From the NCBI GenBank assembly GCA_013399875.1, contig VXAZ01002272.1, positions 434,001 to 498,000 on the forward strand: DNA of 64,000 nt, in the 5' to 3' direction. Positions 1 through 12,203 of this stretch are shown here, in pieces. How positions within the stretch are numbered: position 1 is the stretch's first letter; the number at the start of each line of letters is the position of its first letter. The notes beneath the pieces are model-generated. The model ran no database searches, was not told where the DNA came from, and saw only the letters and a program-made list of their open reading frames with translations. Position numbers and translations under genes: made by a program. The stretch is from Gymnorhina tibicen (Eukaryota; Chordata; Aves; Passeriformes; Artamidae).

Positions 1-2487
1 TATAGTACATCTGAGACAGTGACCCGAATCTTGTAAGCTGTGTTACCTACTGCATCTGTGAAATCATACTTGAAAAATTAAGCAGATAGGAAAAAAAATT
101 ACTTTCTTCTAACAAAGTTTAACTGTATGCAGAACTCTTGTACTTGAATACATTTTATTGATGCTCCTCTGTGTCCATTGAGATCAAGCAGAAATATGCT
201 TGTTCACATCTTCACTGGAAAAATGGATTATAGATGAGATGGTCAGGCTAGAATATGATATTTAAATTGATTTAGTACCTGCTGACTTCTTGAAAATTAG
301 TGCATTGCTGCAGCAAAAATCTTTAGCATCCATGCTAGGAGAACTATTTTTTTAAAAAAAAATTGGTGTAGCTGTTAACCCTTGAAAGTAGTGAAGTCTT
401 TACATCATGATAATTTGTGCTACGCAGCTGAGGTATGGTATACAATGATTTCGCTTTGCCTGACAGCAATAAAATGTTTCTAGTTGAGAAGAATCCTGCT
501 AGACTGGGAAAATACAGATACAGTTCTCCCTGTGTGTCCTTAAAAAGAGTCTTTTGCCATATACTCAAGAGACCGTTATTGGACAAGCCCATGCAGTGGG
601 TGAGATTCCCATGCTGCTGAAGTGAATCACCACCAGTGCCCATGCTGTCTTCATGTAGGCAAGACTCAGAGTGTGCCCTTAGACCACTTTTTAAATAAAG
701 GTCGGTTATATGGAACAACTTTATTGCTGTTTATTTGCAGCTAAATATAGTTTATTTGGAAGAATAAGGGGGGTGCTGTTGAGCACCATTTTATTACAGT
801 TTTGCAGATGCAGCTGATGGTGGTTTGTGCTCAGGCAGGCACGTTTGGTCTCAGCCATCTCTACCCCCAATATCAGCAAGAGGTAACTTTCTTGAGGTAG
901 ACAAGACTTAGGAGTCTAGTGTTCAGATAAGTACAGAGCAGATTACCCCAGAAAAAGGGAGGTGACAGATGGGTGGCTGACGCCAGAGGGGTGAAGCCGA
1001 ATGCAGACTGAATTAGTCCCTGCGACCAAGGACAGAAGGTGCTTGGCACGCAGCTCTCACAAGTTATCATTTTAAAGTGTTTGTAGGGAAGCCTTTAATT
1101 TGATTAGGTCATTTCCTTAATAGTTTTGTACTTGGGGTTGTTACATTGCCCTGGACAAAGGTGTGATTTGACATCAAAATGTCTGTCGATGTTTAGCTTT
1201 CTAATAAGCCATTTACGTATAACAAGATTTAAATTTTTCTGGTACATACAAAAAGCTGAATAAGTGAATGTATATGTATGTATGAAAATAAGTATACTTC
1301 TGTGAGATTACTGGAGGAAAGGTCATCTTCCTTCCATCTCACTTAAAAATATGTATAATGCATAAGAGGAGTAAGGTATGCAACTCAAAAAAAATATGCT
1401 GTGCACCATAGAATTAAAAATTGTTTATTAAATTTTTTATTTTGTTTTTATGAGTTTTTTTAAACTTGTTTAAACCTGTTGTCATACTTCCAACACGTCT
1501 TTAAGTTTTCTGAAAGTTGTAGAACAACAAATGAATTTATTATTAATGTTTTTTTTAAGCTTTTGAGATCCAAAGCTACTAGTATTCAACACGTGTGAGT
1601 TGTAAGCTTACTAGGAGGGCTTGTAAATTCCTTACTTGGAAAAATAAAAAGTCTCTGAAGTGTAAGGATTTTAAGGACAGACTTGAATGCAGAAGAGTCC
1701 ACAATAACTTGGTTTTTAAAAATAAATAAAATACAAAAGCCATACTGCTGTTTCACGGACTTGGAATAATCATTGAAAACTAATGTGGCAGGAGGCTGTA
1801 GCACCCCTCTGGCAGAATTTTTCCATCCTGTAGTAAGTATCTTCCTTCCCTGCTGGAGCAGGGGTGAATGTCCACCCACCTCTGATGCACGGAGCCTTTC
1901 AGAGGAGTCTGGAGGGGGCCTCCACTTTAGGGAGCAGGGAGGATATCAGGGTGCCTTGTGTATGCTTTGGCATTCCAGGTATAACCAAATATAATTTAAA
2001 AGCATTTCTGTTGGCCTCAAGGGATCCTTCCACTTTGCAAATGAAAATCAGCCTTGCTCCTTCTTTCTTTTTGTCCCCCATCAGAAAGGCAGGAGCAAGT
2101 CTTTCACAAAAACATATTTTTCAACCCATTTTTTTCATCAGTGCTTCCTCTTTTGGTTTTTTTAAGCACGATGTTTTATCCCTTTTTGGTAAACTTTTTA
2201 GATTCTGTTTTTAATTCCTGTTGAAAACTTCTCTTTCATGATAATCTTAAGAAGGCCGTCTATCCAACAGAAACCTTTCTCTTCAAAATAATTGTTTCGG
2301 ACAAACTGAAAGATGTTAATAAAATTATATGAAACTTAAACTTTCATGACTCATTGGGTATGTGTTCTTCCCTTCAATGTGCTGGTCACTGATTAGATTC
2401 TAGGGGATTCTACTACTGGGTGCTTCATAAGTAAGAGTGACAGCCTTGACAGTGAATTTGAGATCAGAATTTGGCAACCTTGATTTA

Positions 2488-2554
2488 ATTATTTTTTTTT
2501 AAACGTTGCATTTGTTGTTGTTTGGTTTTTTGGTTTTGTTTGTGTTTTGTTTTA
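2488..2554. repeat. T/G-rich low-complexity tract
   Basis: A run made almost entirely of T and G, with repeated GTTTT/TGTTG words and ending TTTTAG. It resembles a degenerate simple repeat. The TTTTAG end could act as a splice acceptor, but no exon follows that I can recognise. Confidence 0.5.
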
Positions 2555-4068
2555 GTGGAAGATGTTTGAATGCCCTTATTTTTAAATTGCAGCCAGAAAG
2601 ATTTACTGCTTACTTAACTCTAGATCTTTCAAAGGTCAGTTACTACCCTCCAGTGAGGTAGAGCATATTTACCTCAGTAAGATACAGCTGTGGTTGAGCA
2701 CCAGAGAAAACATGGGGCTTTCTTCTTCTGTACCGTGTGGCTGTTAAAAGCAAAGTGAAGTTAAACTCTGAGCTGACTTAGCTGTTTGCATTCTTACATA
2801 TGGCATGCATTTCTTCAGTTGTCTTAAAAGATTTTGAAGACTGAAAGTGTGGGTAAAACCAACAAGATGAATTAGTTGCTGGAATGTTTAGTGAGCTCCT
2901 GGCTCAAAGAAGGGAATAACTTTTATTCTTTGTGGATAAAAACAACTTAATGCTCTAGCAGATATATAATTTCTAGACTAATAGCATAGTATGAAGCATA
3001 AATGAGTTATAAATTTGCATAATCTGCAGAAGATGCAAATCCTGTTCTCCTGAGCCATTAGGCAGCCTACCAGTTTATTCCCATTGACAAAGATGGCTGA
3101 TGAAGAGGCACAGACATTGCAGGATCAAGCTATAAATTTAATTTCTGGCACAATGGCAGCTCTTCAAAGTGTCTTTTGTTGGCAAACAAGAAAAGTTCTT
3201 GCAGTGTAAATAAACTTTCTTGCAGAAAGTTGTATCTTGCAGCCCACATTGAACAGAGGTGGAATGAAATGTAAGAATATTCTTTGGTTTTTGATGAAGT
3301 GGTTTTCTCTGGGAGAGCAGAACACAGAAATCATTCAAGAACCCTTTTAAGGCTGCAAGATTTAACTACTTTATATCTTCTTAAAGCAGCCTGTGCTGAG
3401 CAGTATTTGCTATAAGAAACAGTGACTGAGTAAGTTGGGGGGGGTTCTTCTCAATAACTGCATAAAAGAAACACTGATAAAAAATACTCTTTTCTCATCC
3501 TCTTTTTTTCCTATAAACTGACTTTGTGGAATTTCCACACAAAATTCATAAAGAATGTCCCATTTTTGACGTGGCATCTCTCCAATCTGAGTGGAAAAAC
3601 TGTAGGTCATGCACTAGAGCTAAAGTAAATTATTCATTGAGTAACCTCTTCGTCTGACACTTAGTGTTATACTAGAAAAATTATTACCACGTCTCATTTA
3701 TTCAGACTATCTAAACTGAATTTATGCAGTGATAATTAAATGGACAATTTTTGTAATATTTTCATTAGCCTATTAATCTTTTTCTTCATTAAGTATATGG
3801 AGTGCTACAGCCTCTGGTTAGGTAGATAGTGGTTGAATAACCTTAAGGGAGTAGATTTGCTGTTTTTCAGCTCTGTTTCACAAAACTAAAGTACTTGTAA
3901 GGCCCAACAAGTACAAAAGATAGGTTGCAACTAACTTTGGTTTGCAGCAAGGAAACCAGTGGAAACCAGAAGGCCAAGGGGGTTGTCTTCCATCTGTGCT
4001 GAAGATGCAAAGTCATGCTATCTATAGGAAAAGAAAGATGACATTGCCCTTTAGCCTGGGTTTAATGT

Positions 4069-4083
4069 AGGTCAGTTGGGTCA
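4069..4083 (+). promoter_or_regulatory. DR3-type nuclear-receptor half-site pair (candidate)
   Basis: AGGTCA (4069-4074) and GGGTCA (4078-4083) lie in the same orientation three bases apart, the spacing used by VDR/RXR-type dimers. Such sites also occur by chance in a window of this length, and nothing else here proves function. Confidence 0.25.
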
Positions 4084-6222
4084 CCAGATGACATGACTTT
4101 AATGGCCAAACTGCTTTTAACAATTGCCCTGGGCAGTGTTTAATTTCACTGATCTTTGCCAGCCTTCAGAAGAAGAGAGAGGAGAAATCCACCTTATCTT
4201 CTGGTTTTCACACAGTGATGATTTAATCCTCTTTTGTACTGAAATTTCTCTAATGAAAGCTATTACCTAGTACACACTTTCTTGTTATAGTTGAACACAA
4301 CACAGGTTTGTATGAAATTTCAGAATGAGTTGGCAAAGAGGTTTGTTAGTGTTCTTGGGCTGTTCAGCTGCCATATGCAGAATTCCTTGTCTGCTTAAGG
4401 TGACCTATGCTTTATTATCTCTCTTTCACATGCAGTATCTTCCTTCTCACTGGAAAGCACTGTAACAGAATCAATTACATACTGTAATAACAGAAGAGGA
4501 AGGATAGAGCTGAATTCTAGTTGTCCTATTTTTCCATCCTGGTGATGTACTGTAATAGCAGTTCAGAGAATATACAATGTTCTCTTTTGGAAATACCTCA
4601 GTATGTATCTTAGAAAGTGAATGAATGTGTGTCAGTTTTGTATAGATGCTCTGAATGGGCTATCGCTCAGAAACAATGTCTCGAGGTTGTAATGGAGGGT
4701 GCTATTAACGTGCTAGCTTAATGGTCTGTAATGGTGGGGGGGAAAGACAAAGAAAAGCAAATGTTGAGGTATTAGTGGAAAAAAAGGAAACCAAAGCAAA
4801 AAAAAATTATTCTGCCATGCACAGGCATCTTCAGTATACCTACATCTTCAAAGTCACATGCCATTTGTCTCCTTCCTCTTGCTTCTGTGATAACACAGTA
4901 AGATTGGAAAAAATACAGAGAAAGGAATAAGGTTGATCCAAGTGTAGAACAACTACTATTATGTCAGGAACAACTACATTGATTAGACTTCAGCCCTGCA
5001 AGTCAGACAGCTGAGGTCCATAAAATACTGTGGGGCAGAACGTGAGAGCTGTTCGTGTCTTCTGGAGGAAAAGAACTGAGGAGCATCAAATGAAATTAGC
5101 GGGGGCCATGCTGAATGCAAACAAAAGGTGATAATTACCAGTGTGAGGTGGGTTATGGCACTCCTTTCTCAGGTCGCAGGCGTGGTGCTTTCTAAAGGAG
5201 CTGGATAAATTTATGGTTCCTGTTAAATGAGCCTTGAGCTGCAGATCAGTGGAGGTTGGGAGAATATTTCAGATACTTAGGGCTGCAGGAACATCATGGA
5301 GTTTGTGTTCTTGTCTGAGTATCTGCTCGCTGTTGGCAGTCACTGTGTGACTTAGGGAAGGCAGCTTGAGGTCTGACATGCTGTGTCTGCTTTTAGGTTG
5401 ATCTGACCACTCCACTGTACTTCTTTGATTAGTGTGGGTGACTGCGTTGGGCAAGGTGGGCTGCGGAAAGTGTTCCAGGTCTGTTCTTTGCTCACAGTGC
5501 ATTTTCTGCAGGCAGTGAGCCAGCTGAAAGCAGCATACAGCTGTCTTGTCTGCACCATGTTGGTTTTATAGGTAATAAAACTAAGTATTAACAAGCAATT
5601 CCAGCAGTGCCAGAAGGGAAGAAGCTAGTTTCCTAAAGACTTGGCTTTTTCTTTGTTATAAACTCTGATTTTAAATGTTTTCCTATGTAGGATGTAGTTA
5701 GAATCAGCCCTTCCTACGGCTTCCTTTTGTACTACCTGTCCTGCCTAACTGGCTAAGTTTCCTCATGGATACTGAGAAGGTGAAATGTTTTTCAGAGCTC
5801 TGTTCCTCTGTTCCATTTGCATGAAATTGTGGGTTTAAGACAGAAAACGTGTAGTGTGAGCCGCCTTTCTCTTGGAAGCCAGGCAAAAAAAAAATAGTAC
5901 GAAATAAATAGAAATAATACAAATAAGCCAAATAATCCTTCATCTTGCCCCAAAGTAGCAATAATAATAGTCAAAAAATTCACATGAATATCAAAACCAG
6001 AACTATTTCAATCTTTCTAAAGTTTTGAGTGTAATACAGGTTAGTTCAGTGCTCATGGTTGTGCACAGGAACGGTGGGGTATGAGTATGACATCCTGTTT
6101 TTCTTACCTTATTTAGTAACTGGCACACACGCTGTGTTCTTGCTGATTATTAACAGCATGTGAATTATGGGGCCAAAGGGGTCTTCCTCATGACAATGGC
6201 TAATGTTTGCAGAAATGCAAAG

Positions 6223-6236
6223 GTCATGATCATGAC
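6223..6236. repeat. Perfect 14-base palindrome overlapping an AGGTCA half-site
   Basis: GTCATGATCATGAC is its own reverse complement, and AGGTCA runs from 6221 to 6226. The spacing does not match a classical oestrogen response element, so a regulatory role is only a possibility. Confidence 0.5.
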
Positions 6237-8262
6237 TGCTTTTTTTTAAGGCCAACTGGATACCAATGAGAATTACTGAACTAGACAGATTTTAACGGGT
6301 CAGTTTATTGACTTACCTTCCCTGCTTTGTGAGGGGTGATGGAGCCAAAGCAACCGCCTGGCTTCTGGGCTGTTCCAATTTAAGTGAGTTTAGCCTTGGA
6401 TAGTTTTCCTTCATATTCCTATGAAAAACAAGAGCAGCTGGTTCACTAGGTTTATTTTTCTGTGAGGTGCTACTTAATTAGCAATATTATTATCATCTTT
6501 GAAAGAGAAAAGAAAATCAACTTCTTGAAACACATTTTATGCTTTTGAGATAACTTTCTTTTCCTTCTAACCTCTAATTTAAACTTTAATGGAAAAAAAT
6601 TGGTGGTTTTGTACTTGCAGATTGTAAGTGCCAATGGTGACTGTAGTGTACTTTTTGAAAAATAAATTTTTAAAACAAATTGGAATATTGGTGTCTTGGA
6701 GATAAGCCCAGGATGTTCAAATAAGGCTCTTTATTTACCTTTGCCTGAAAATACGTGAACATATATTTTGGGTTTTTTAACAGGCATAGTGTGTTTGGAG
6801 GGAATTGCAGCTGTAGAACAAATGACCATGGGTTGTATCTTCTCTTTCCCAGCTCAGGTGTTCAAAACTGAGTGTCCATGAGCTTAAAATTGATTCTGAA
6901 TGAATTCCTCTGTAATACAGTGACCTTACATCTGTGGGATGCTGGAAGTCTGCACTGCAGTGTGTTTAGTCACCCCTTACAATGATTAAAAATTTGGAGA
7001 CAGGAAGGCTATTATTTGTTTCTTTGGAAACCATACTTTCCAATTATTGCACTGGGTGATTTCTGGAGTAGCAAAATACTAGACTAGTATTTTGAGAGAG
7101 GGTAGGTCACACATCAGGAAGCTGAGTCACAACTGGAGTGGATACAGCACTAGGAAGTATTTTCCTTAATTGCCTGAGAAGACAAGAGGTATTAGATGAC
7201 CTAATCTTTTTCCTGTGAAATTTTTGCTCTTGTGACTTTATTTTCCTGGTTGCCAAGACTAAATGTAGAGGTCATCTTTTTTTCTTATTTTTTTTCCCCT
7301 TTACACAGGAAAGTTTCATCAATATACAGCTGATTAGTTTGAACCTTGCCCGAATTTGTGGCCTTGTGATGCAGGCATGGTAGGTGCATGGTAGATCTGA
7401 TACTAGAACTTAATTTTATCAGTTTACAAAACTGTTGAATAACTACTAAAAAGAGGACCTTGTCTTCATGATGAGAATCTTTGTCTCAAAAGAGGCTGGA
7501 AATTATGCAATCGATGACTTTGTGTTTGGTTAGACAAAATCCGTATGAATTTTGTCTGAAGTTAAAGGAGTTGGTCTAAATCCAGATGTATCAATACGAC
7601 AGTTGAGTGTAAGCTTAAAAGTTCTTGTTTGTGTCCTCTTGGGAGCTGGGGAGTCGTGGTGCCAAAATGAAGGTTAAAAGTCTTGCTGAGGTTAAAACTG
7701 GCGGTGAAGGAAGATTCACTTTTAGAAAAAAATGAGAGGAAACAGCAAATACTTTTAGATAAATAACTTTATTTTATTGTTTTAAGTAGCTATAGGTGAA
7801 ACTTGTAATCTGCTGAGATTTGCAAGTGGTTTCTGTGACACAATTAACATCCCAGTGCTTTACCAGATTTCAGTCATTTGTGTGAAACTTGGGCTTGTTG
7901 AACAGCTGTTGCAGACTACTCTGTCCCCTTATTTCAGTTGTTGGCAGTTTTTGGCATCAGGCACAGAGCTGGAGCAATTGCTTTGTTTGCAGAAGGGAAA
8001 ATACTGTGAAAACATTGTTCTTGCTTGCTTTTCTTTTTTAAAAAATCCTCACTGTCTAAGTACTTTGTACTTGGCAGGAGTCGATTTAATCTTGAGTTTA
8101 CATCTTTGCTGTCCCTTCAGAAATCAGCCAAAGCTATTTGAGTTAAAAGCCAAAACCTCTAGTTTATTCATTCTCAGAAACTTACCAGTGCTGCACTGCT
8201 AAAATTCTGCCTCCCCTATAGATCTATTAGAGCCTGCAGCTGTACAATCTTTAGCTGTACCC

Positions 8263-8293
8263 CCTGATCCTTAAAACCCCTCTGAGGATCAGG
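8263..8293. repeat. Inverted repeat, 9-base stem with 13-base loop
   Basis: CCTGATCCT at 8263-8271 pairs with AGGATCAGG at 8285-8293. Just upstream, AGCTGTAC is repeated at 8238-8245 and 8253-8260. This is small local structure with no assigned role. Confidence 0.5.
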
Positions 8294-9192
8294 CACTGAA
8301 ACTGAGGAGGTTTTTAAGGGTGGATGTTGTGTATGTGTGATTGTATGACTTTAGTGGTTGGATTTAGGCAATGTGCAGGTGGAAGATGGTGAGGAAATGG
8401 AAATAATCATGGGGGGAGTAAACAAGGAGGCTGAGAAAGATAGGGAAGCTTGGAGTGAACGATGTAGAACAAATTGAGAAGGAGATTGGACTGGCCATAA
8501 TAGAATCTGAGGGCTTGTAAACTAAGGGAAAATAACATGTTAAAAGAAATCAGGATTGGCTTGATGAGGAGGAAGTGTCTGAGAATCAGAAATGGAAATG
8601 AAGGGGCGTTGGAGGCAAAGCTGGGCGATGACACTGAGAACATGTTGACAAGGAACCTGAGAACTGCTGAGATGAGGGGGAAAAAAGTGTGCTGAAACCA
8701 ACTGTTGCTGACAAATTTGTATACAAACAGGCAATGTTGTTTGTAATGAGTCTTTGGATGATGGGAGAGAGTTGCTGTACTGGGATAAAACTTTAGGAGT
8801 AGGATGAAAACCCTATGGCATGATGAGAACTGGCCCAGTGTGGCCTAGTAAACATGCCTCAGATTAGGGAAGGGGACTGGTCTGGAGTTTAACAGACCAG
8901 TTGGGAGAAGAAACAGTAGGGTTATATCAGAATAATATGTTTCCACAGAAATTTATCCATTGTAATCCCTAAAAAACAATCGAGTTTTTTTTTGTCACTT
9001 TTCTGCTGTGTTGGGCTGAACCTGGCTGGGCACTGGATACCCACCAAAATCACTCTATCACTCCCTTCTCGAGCTGGACAAGGAAGAAAAAATACAACAA
9101 AGGGCTTGTGGGTGGAGATAAGGACAAGGAGGGACCACCCATGCATTACCATCAAGGGCAAAATAGTCTTGACTTGGGGAAATTAGTTTTAA

Positions 9193-9198
9193 TTTATT
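9193..9198 (-). promoter_or_regulatory. LTR polyadenylation signal AATAAA
   Basis: The plus strand reads TTTATT here, giving AATAAA on the minus strand about 190 bases from the 3' end of the LTR. The position fits the R/U5 part of a retroviral-type LTR. Confidence 0.5.
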
Positions 9199-9212
9199 AC
9201 CAATGAAATCAG

Positions 9213-9661
9213 GGTAGGGTAAGGAGAAATAAACCCAACTCCTCAAACACCTTTCCCCCACACCTCCCTTCTTCCTGGGCGCAACCTTGCGGGTCCTTTC
9301 CAACTCAGATGATTCTGTGAAATTTCTCTCCCTCCTACCTCACCAGCAGCACTATCAGTTCATCATATGTTGTCTCTGCCATTCCTTCCTCCTCAGGGGC
9401 AGGACTTTGCACACTCTTCCCCTTCTTCAACAGAGGGTCCCTTTTCACAGGGTGCAGTCCTTCAGGAACAGACTTCTCCAGCATCTGTCCCCTATGGGGT
9501 CTCAGGTCCTGCCAGAAAACCTGCTCCAGCCTGGACTTCTCTCTCCATGGGCCCACAGGTCCCACCGCGAGCTTGTTACAGTGTGGGTTTCCCAAGAGGT
9601 CACAGCCTCCTTTGAGCAGGGTTTTGGGTCCTCCATGGGCTGCAGGAGGATCTCTGCTCCA
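9213..9661. repeat. Direct duplication, left copy (LTR segment, likely assembly artefact)
   Basis: This 449-base segment is repeated at 9663-10113 with one two-base length difference (GGGCGC versus GGGCGCGC) and one visible substitution (GTGAAATT versus GTGAGATT). A single N at 9662 separates the copies, so this is most simply an unmerged overlap of two contigs. Confidence 0.9.
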
Positions 9662-9662
9662 N
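9662..9662. other. Single N at a contig join
   Basis: One ambiguous base lies exactly between two near-identical copies of the same sequence. Confidence 0.9.
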
Positions 9663-10113
9663 GGTAGGGTAAGGAGAAATAAACCCAACTCCTCAAACAC
9701 CTTTCCCCCACACCTCCCTTCTTCCTGGGCGCGCAACCTTGCGGGTCCTTTCCAACTCAGATGATTCTGTGAGATTTCTCTCCCTCCTACCTCACCAGCA
9801 GCACTATCAGTTCATCATATGTTGTCTCTGCCATTCCTTCCTCCTCAGGGGCAGGACTTTGCACACTCTTCCCCTTCTTCAACAGAGGGTCCCTTTTCAC
9901 AGGGTGCAGTCCTTCAGGAACAGACTTCTCCAGCATCTGTCCCCTATGGGGTCTCAGGTCCTGCCAGAAAACCTGCTCCAGCCTGGACTTCTCTCTCCAT
10001 GGGCCCACAGGTCCCACCGCGAGCTTGTTACAGTGTGGGTTTCCCAAGAGGTCACAGCCTCCTTTGAGCAGGGTTTTGGGTCCTCCATGGGCTGCAGGAG
10101 GATCTCTGCTCCA
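9663..10113. repeat. Direct duplication, right copy (LTR segment, likely assembly artefact)
   Basis: This 451-base copy of 9213-9661 starts directly after the N at 9662. After it, sequence continues uninterrupted into the rest of the LTR. Confidence 0.9.
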
Positions 10114-10120
10114 CCACAGA

Positions 10121-11772
10121 GCTCAGTGGGCTGCAGGGGCACATCCTGCCTCACCATGGTCTGCACCATGGGCTGCAGGGGAATCTTGGTTCCTGAGCCT
10201 GGAGCACCTCCTCCCTCTCCTTCTTCCCTGACCTTGGTGTCTGCAGACTTTTTTCACATATTCTCATCCCTCTTTCCAATTGAAGTTGCTGTTGCACAGC
10301 AACTTTTTCCCCTTTTTTGGCACTGTTATCCCAGAGGCACTACCACAGTCACTGATGGGCTCAGCCTTCTTCTGCAGCATGTGTGTCTTGGAGTCCACTG
10401 GCATTGGCTCTGTTGGACACAGGAACCTTCTGGCACCTTCTCACGGAAGTCACCCTTCCGCCACCATAACCTTTGCACACAACCCAAATACATACTGCCA
10501 GTAAATACCATAAATTTTTTGACTGCCTTCTTACTGGAGTTCCACGTGAAGCACCTGACTCAAGGAGAGGAACTCCAAAGACCTTTGCTGCTCCCATTTG
10601 CCAAGCAGACACAGGAGAAGTGAGCACCACAGTGTTCTCACTGATCTGTAGGAATACTGGCAGTGCTGCTCGACTTCTGCTTGTCTTCATGAAAACAGAC
10701 CATCAACTGATGGTTGCCCAGCTCCTCCCTTATCTGGGGAGATAATTATCCCCACAGATACTCACAGCAGTGTGATCACACGCTGCTGGAGCCAGGACAT
10801 TGGTGGGTTTGGCTTAGTGGCTGGGTCAGGCTGTAGCTGGGATAGACAGAAGGTCTTGGTCAGGGTCGGGAAAACCCACAGTCAGAGACCAAAGGAGTAC
10901 AAACACATTAATTTTGAGGACAAGGCAGGGATGTGGGTGCCAGGCTGTGATGCGGAACGTGGGAAGTGCTGGTGTGCCAGAGAAAGCATCAAAGCCCGTG
11001 GTCTAGGCTGAGGCAGAGGCTGGACTCAAATTCCACACCAGAACACAAGAATGCTGAAAAAGGAGGCTGATGAAGCAGGGTTGTTGGGAATGAGTCCCTG
11101 AGTATCAGAAAATAAGATCAGGAATGAAACGTATAAATTGCAGCGTAATACATAGTTTTAGGAAAATTGGCAAACTCACAGAAAGCCTTCTGTAAAGATG
11201 TACCTATCACTTTCTGATGGTATGGCTGAATTTGGGGCAGCACAATGGGGGACTCCTTTCAGTCATGTGTAAGAAAGGTTGAACCAAAACACAATTTGTA
11301 TAAGTGAAGATAGTAGTGTTTTTTCCTAACTTACTGCAGATGCCTAGGCTTCACTCTTTAAGGACACTGCCACAAATGTGTTTGTAGTGTGTGGTGGTTT
11401 CCTTGTGTTGTCCCTGGTATGGGAGGTACACTGGCACAGAGGGAAGGAAAATACTGTTATGGTGAAATCTGAGCTCTGATTTTACAAAGGTTAATGAAGA
11501 AGGTCCTGAGAGCACTGTTAGAAGAGTAAAATCAGTTCTCTGGGAAACAGCTAAAGCCATAAATTATTACAATTATACACTTGACTGTTTCAGAAAATTA
11601 GAATTATTAACTTTTCACTGAGGAAAAGAAGGAGGTGTGTGTGTGAAAGCTGGTCTGAAATGTTAAAAGAAGAAAGAGTAATTAGTGAGGTTTCATGTAG
11701 ATGAAACCAATCTCACTTAGGAAGGCTAACTAGCCCCTCATTTTCATGACTGTAATAACATTCATTTATTCC
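10121..11772. repeat. Direct duplication, copy A (LTR end plus right flank)
   Basis: The first 429 bases (10121-10549) are repeated without visible difference at 11774-12202. The part from 10315 to 11772 is repeated at 12204-13661 at a constant offset of 1,889 bases. The copy ends at a single N (11773). The part right of the LTR (10499-11772) is non-coding and not recognisable to me as a known repeat. Confidence 0.9.
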
Positions 11773-11773
11773 N
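11773..11773. other. Single N at a contig join
   Basis: One ambiguous base lies where flank sequence jumps back to the LTR sequence first seen at 10121. Confidence 0.9.
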
Positions 11774-12202
11774 GCTCAGTGGGCTGCAGGGGCACATCCT
11801 GCCTCACCATGGTCTGCACCATGGGCTGCAGGGGAATCTTGGTTCCTGAGCCTGGAGCACCTCCTCCCTCTCCTTCTTCCCTGACCTTGGTGTCTGCAGA
11901 CTTTTTTCACATATTCTCATCCCTCTTTCCAATTGAAGTTGCTGTTGCACAGCAACTTTTTCCCCTTTTTTGGCACTGTTATCCCAGAGGCACTACCACA
12001 GTCACTGATGGGCTCAGCCTTCTTCTGCAGCATGTGTGTCTTGGAGTCCACTGGCATTGGCTCTGTTGGACACAGGAACCTTCTGGCACCTTCTCACGGA
12101 AGTCACCCTTCCGCCACCATAACCTTTGCACACAACCCAAATACATACTGCCAGTAAATACCATAAATTTTTTGACTGCCTTCTTACTGGAGTTCCACGT
12201 GA
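11774..12202. repeat. Direct duplication, copy B (short contig bounded by N on both sides)
   Basis: This 429-base block is bounded by N at 11773 and N at 12203 and matches 10121-10549 over its full length. It holds no sequence absent from copy A, so it is most likely a redundant contig. LTR sequence in it ends at about 12145. Confidence 0.9.
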
Positions 12203-12203
12203 N
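12203..12203. other. Single N at a contig join
   Basis: One ambiguous base lies where the sequence jumps back again, to the position equivalent to 10315. Confidence 0.9.

Larger units (their letters stand above)
1..9000. other. Non-coding stretch, probably GREB1L 5' intron or upstream flank
   Basis: This interval is AT-rich, with only short open frames that lack recognisable protein sequence. It contains a T/G-rich low-complexity run (about 2488-2554), a nuclear-receptor-like direct repeat (4069-4083), a 14-base palindrome (6223-6236) and a short hairpin (8263-8293), each listed separately. No RNA gene or recognisable exon was found. Confidence 0.6.
9007..10492 (-). mobile_element. Solo LTR of an avian endogenous retrovirus-like element
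   Basis: Read on the minus strand, this begins TGTATTTGGG near 10492 and ends CACA at 9007, with an AATAAA signal near the 3' end. I recognise it as a dispersed avian LTR-type repeat, but I cannot name the family or class. The six bases outside the left edge (TTCTGC) and right edge (TACTGC) match at five of six positions, a plausible decayed target-site duplication. No primer-binding site or viral gene adjoins either edge, so this looks like a solo LTR. The interval includes an assembly duplication of about 450 bases, so the true LTR is probably about 1.04 kb. Long open frames in it, such as 9739-10623, are not genes. Confidence 0.7.

Noticed and set aside
5310..5370. CACTGTGTGACTTAGGGAAG, similar to a MIR word
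   Set aside because: Only one short block matches and no ordered second block was found, so it was not called.
9739..10623. 294-residue open frame, the longest in the window
   Set aside because: It lies antisense to the LTR and crosses its edge into flank; similar frames reappear only because the segment is duplicated. The composition is repeat-like and no host protein is recognised.
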